Shown piece by piece: positions 22,773 through 24,620 of a stretch of 24,620 nt of DNA (position 1 is its first letter; the number at the start of each line of letters is the position of its first letter). Under the pieces are notes generated by a model. The model saw only the letters and a program-made list of their open reading frames with translations, had not been told where the DNA came from and searched no databases. Position numbers and translations under genes: made by a program. Source of the DNA: DATBIS01 sp036556805 (GTDB taxonomy: Bacteria > Actinomycetota > UBA4738 > HRBIN12); NCBI GenBank assembly GCA_036556805.1, contig DATBIS010000064.1, positions 1 through 24,620 on the forward strand. The letters run 5' to 3'.

Positions 22773-24620
22773 ATGACGGTGCGCACGGCTCGAAGGATCG
22801 CCTGGCTCCTGTTGGGGCTGGACCTGTTCCTCACGGCCGCCGGCATCGCGTTGGTCGTCCTGAACCTCGACACGGAGCTCCCGCCCGGGCCGAGCTCTGT
22901 GCTGAGCGACGCCGCCATCCTGCTCGCGTTCCTGCCGTTCGGCCTGGTGGGCGCCTTGATCTTCTCGCGGCAGCCCGGCAACCCCATCGGCTCGATCTTC
23001 CTCGTCACGGGCATCGGTATGGCGATCGGGATCACGTCGTTCGAGTACGTGATCTACGCGGACCTCACGAACCCCGGCTCCCTACGGGGGGTGGACTGGG
23101 CGCTGCGGGTGAGCCTGTGGCTGTCCGTGGTACCCCTCGCGGCCTATCTGCTCCTGTTCCTGTTGTTCCCCGACGGCCACCTGCCGTCCCGGCGGTGGCT
23201 CGCCGTCGCCGGCCTCGCGCTCGTGTCGATGACCTGGCTCGAGGCCAACAACGTCGCCCCGGAGACGATCCCGTTCGAGCCTGCTCGCGCGCTCGCGACC
23301 GCGGCGATGGTCCTGTGCGCGGCGGCGCCGCTGTTCCGCTACCGCGTCGCGGGAGCGGAGGAACGCGAACAGATCCGGTGGTTCGCGTTCGCGGCCCTGC
23401 CGGCGGTCGCCTTCCTCGGAGGGCAGCTGTACATCAACCCGACGGACCTGTACCTGGTCCCGGCGTTGCTCACGACGGCGGCGGTCCCGTTCGCGACGGC
23501 CGTCGCGATCTTCCGCCACCGGCTCTACGACATCGACCTCATCGTCAACCGCGCGCTCGTCTACGGCGGGCTCGCTGCCTTCGTGTCGATCGTGTACGTG
23601 CTCATCGTCGTCGTGGTGGGCGCGTTCGTCGGTGCGACCGAGTTCCTCTCGCTCGTCGCGACCGGCATCGTCGCCGTGGCATTCCAGTCCGTGTACCACC
23701 GCATGCAGGCCGTCGCGAGGCGATGGGTGTACGGCGATCGCGCGACGCCGTACGAGACGCTCGCGTCGCTCTCCGGCCGTCTCGCCGAGTCGTATTCGAT
23801 CGAGGGGATCCTCCCGACGATGGCACGGGTGCTCGCGAACGGGACGGGGGCCACGCGCGCCGAGGTGTGGCTGCGGGTGGGCTCCGAGCTCCGGCCGGCA
23901 GCTTCGTGGCCTCCCGAGAACGGCGGGACGTCCTCGCCCGTTCCCGTACGCGAGGACACGCACCCCCGGATCGCCACCGCGACGCGGATCGAGGCTGCGA
24001 CGCGCGAGGCGGACGTCCGGCACCAAGGTGAGCTGCTCGGCGCGTTCGTCGTCACCAAGCCGCCGAACGACCCGTTCACCTCCGCCGAGGAGAAGCTCCT
24101 CGCCGATCTCTCCTCGCAGGCGGGGCTGGTCCTTCGCAACGCGGTGCTCATCGCCGACCTCCGCGCGTCGCGCCAGCGCCTCGTCTCCGCACAGGACGAG
24201 GAGCGGCGGAAGATCGAGCGCAACCTGCACGACGGCGCGCAGCAGCAGCTCGTGGCGCTGGCCGTGAAGATGCGTCTGATCGAGGGCATGGCGAACAAGG
24301 AGTCGGAGCACCAACTCGCGGAGCTCGCGCACGGCCTCGTCGGCGAGATCGGGGACGCACTCGAAAGCCTGCGCGAGCTCGCGCACGGCATCTACCCGCC
24401 GCTGCTCGCCGACCAGGGGCTCGCGGCGGCGCTCTCGTCGCAGGCGCGCAAGGCGACGATCCCGGTCGACGTGGACGCCGACGGCCTCGGCCGGTATCCG
24501 CAGGAGGTCGAGGCAGCGGTCTACTTCTGCTGTCTGGAGGCCTTGCAAAACGTCGGGAAATACGCGAACGCGACCGCCGCGCGGATCACGCTCGCCGAGG
24601 CCGCCGGCGTCCTGAGGTTC
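22773..24620 (+). CDS. Membrane sensor histidine kinase (HisKA_3/NarL type), 3'-truncated
   Basis: The gene stays open to the window edge (616 codons seen). Residues 1-270 hold hydrophobic segments, several of them likely membrane helices (first at ~9-29), with a HRLYDIDLIVNRALVYGG segment just before a further helix pair, a pattern common in soil actinobacterial kinases. Residues ~330-470 look like a GAF domain. The kinase core follows: phosphoacceptor His486 in EERRKIERNLHDGAQQQL (HisKA_3), a four-helix pair to ~545, and an N-box with Asn593 in EALQNVGKYAN. The rest of the ATPase domain lies outside. Such kinases usually pair with a NarL-type response regulator downstream. The ATG at 22773 is 64 bases after marR with no clear Shine-Dalgarno. 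Confidence 0.88.
   Translation, partial: MTVRTARRIAWLLLGLDLFLTAAGIALVVLNLDTELPPGPSSVLSDAAILLAFLPFGLVGALIFSRQPGNPIGSIFLVTGIGMAIGITSFEYVIYADLTNPGSLRGVDWALRVSLWLSVVPLAAYLLLFLLFPDGHLPSRRWLAVAGLALVSMTWLEANNVAPETIPFEPARALATAAMVLCAAAPLFRYRVAGAEEREQIRWFAFAALPAVAFLGGQLYINPTDLYLVPALLTTAAVPFATAVAIFRHRLYDIDLIVNRALVYGGLAAFVSIVYVLIVVVVGAFVGATEFLSLVATGIVAVAFQSVYHRMQAVARRWVYGDRATPYETLASLSGRLAESYSIEGILPTMARVLANGTGATRAEVWLRVGSELRPAASWPPENGGTSSPVPVREDTHPRIATATRIEAATREADVRHQGELLGAFVVTKPPNDPFTSAEEKLLADLSSQAGLVLRNAVLIADLRASRQRLVSAQDEERRKIERNLHDGAQQQLVALAVKMRLIEGMANKESEHQLAELAHGLVGEIGDALESLRELAHGIYPPLLADQGLAAALSSQARKATIPVDVDADGLGRYPQEVEAAVYFCCLEALQNVGKYANATAARITLAEAAGVLRF

Noticed and set aside
1..24620. tRNA genes, rRNA genes, CRISPR arrays, insertion sequences or phage genes
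   Set aside because: No cloverleaf-like stretch, regularly spaced repeats, transposase/integrase motifs or terminal inverted repeats were seen on reading both strands; a computed tRNA or covariance search was not possible.

Overview
This is a high-GC, gene-dense bacterial window. It has many GTG starts, several transcripts that look leaderless (a TANNNT-type -10 ending 6-8 bases before the start codon), FadR/GntR and MarR regulators, class III nucleotide cyclases, a HisKA_3 sensor kinase and DUF1801/DUF1697/TfoX-type housekeeping genes. This mix fits a deep-branching soil or subsurface Actinomycetota lineage, or a similar high-GC group such as some Chloroflexota. The sequence alone does not fix the species. 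I saw no rRNA, tRNA, CRISPR array or insertion sequence.

Region 1 (2-5285): the 3' end of an SMP-30/gluconolactonase-like gene is followed by a compact five-gene glycine-reductase-type operon, grdE-grdB-grdC-trxA-grdA. Both grdB and grdA are interrupted by an in-frame UGA at exactly the selenocysteine position of their families, and each UGA is followed at once by a hairpin suitable as a bacterial SECIS element. A conventional gene caller would truncate or split both genes. The system is not a copy of the clostridial one. The GrdE-like subunit has lost the Asn-Cys site that is cleaved to make the pyruvoyl cofactor. GrdB carries U-x-x-G-x-x-C where U-x-x-C-x-x-C is usual. No grdD (the acetyl-phosphate-forming subunit) or thioredoxin reductase gene is present. 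This could be a previously undescribed selenium-dependent reductive cleavage system with a different substrate and product, and it is the main discovery candidate.

Region 2 (5295-15444): an apparent catabolic regulon for an imported amino compound. It holds a divergent SDR dehydrogenase, a FadR-type regulator, a polyamine-type ABC importer (binding protein, two permeases, ATPase), a taurine-pyruvate-like class III aminotransferase, a tartronate-semialdehyde-reductase-like dehydrogenase, and a two-domain kinase/PLP phospholyase fusion. A perfect 17-bp palindrome sits on the importer promoter and a degenerate copy lies between the SDR and regulator genes, giving a clear candidate operator.

Region 3 (15479-24620): ordinary accessory and signalling genes. 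These are an MmcQ/YjbR protein translationally coupled to an unusual RibD/DHFR-like domain-guanylate/adenylate cyclase fusion, an Asp-box beta-propeller, an alpha/beta hydrolase, DUF1801, DUF1697, a TfoX N-domain protein, a truncated haemoglobin, an adenylate cyclase with a MerR-like N-terminus, a MarR regulator divergent from a small hypothetical gene across a perfect 18-bp palindrome, and a membrane sensor histidine kinase that runs off the end. No gene-free stretch exceeds 300 bases.
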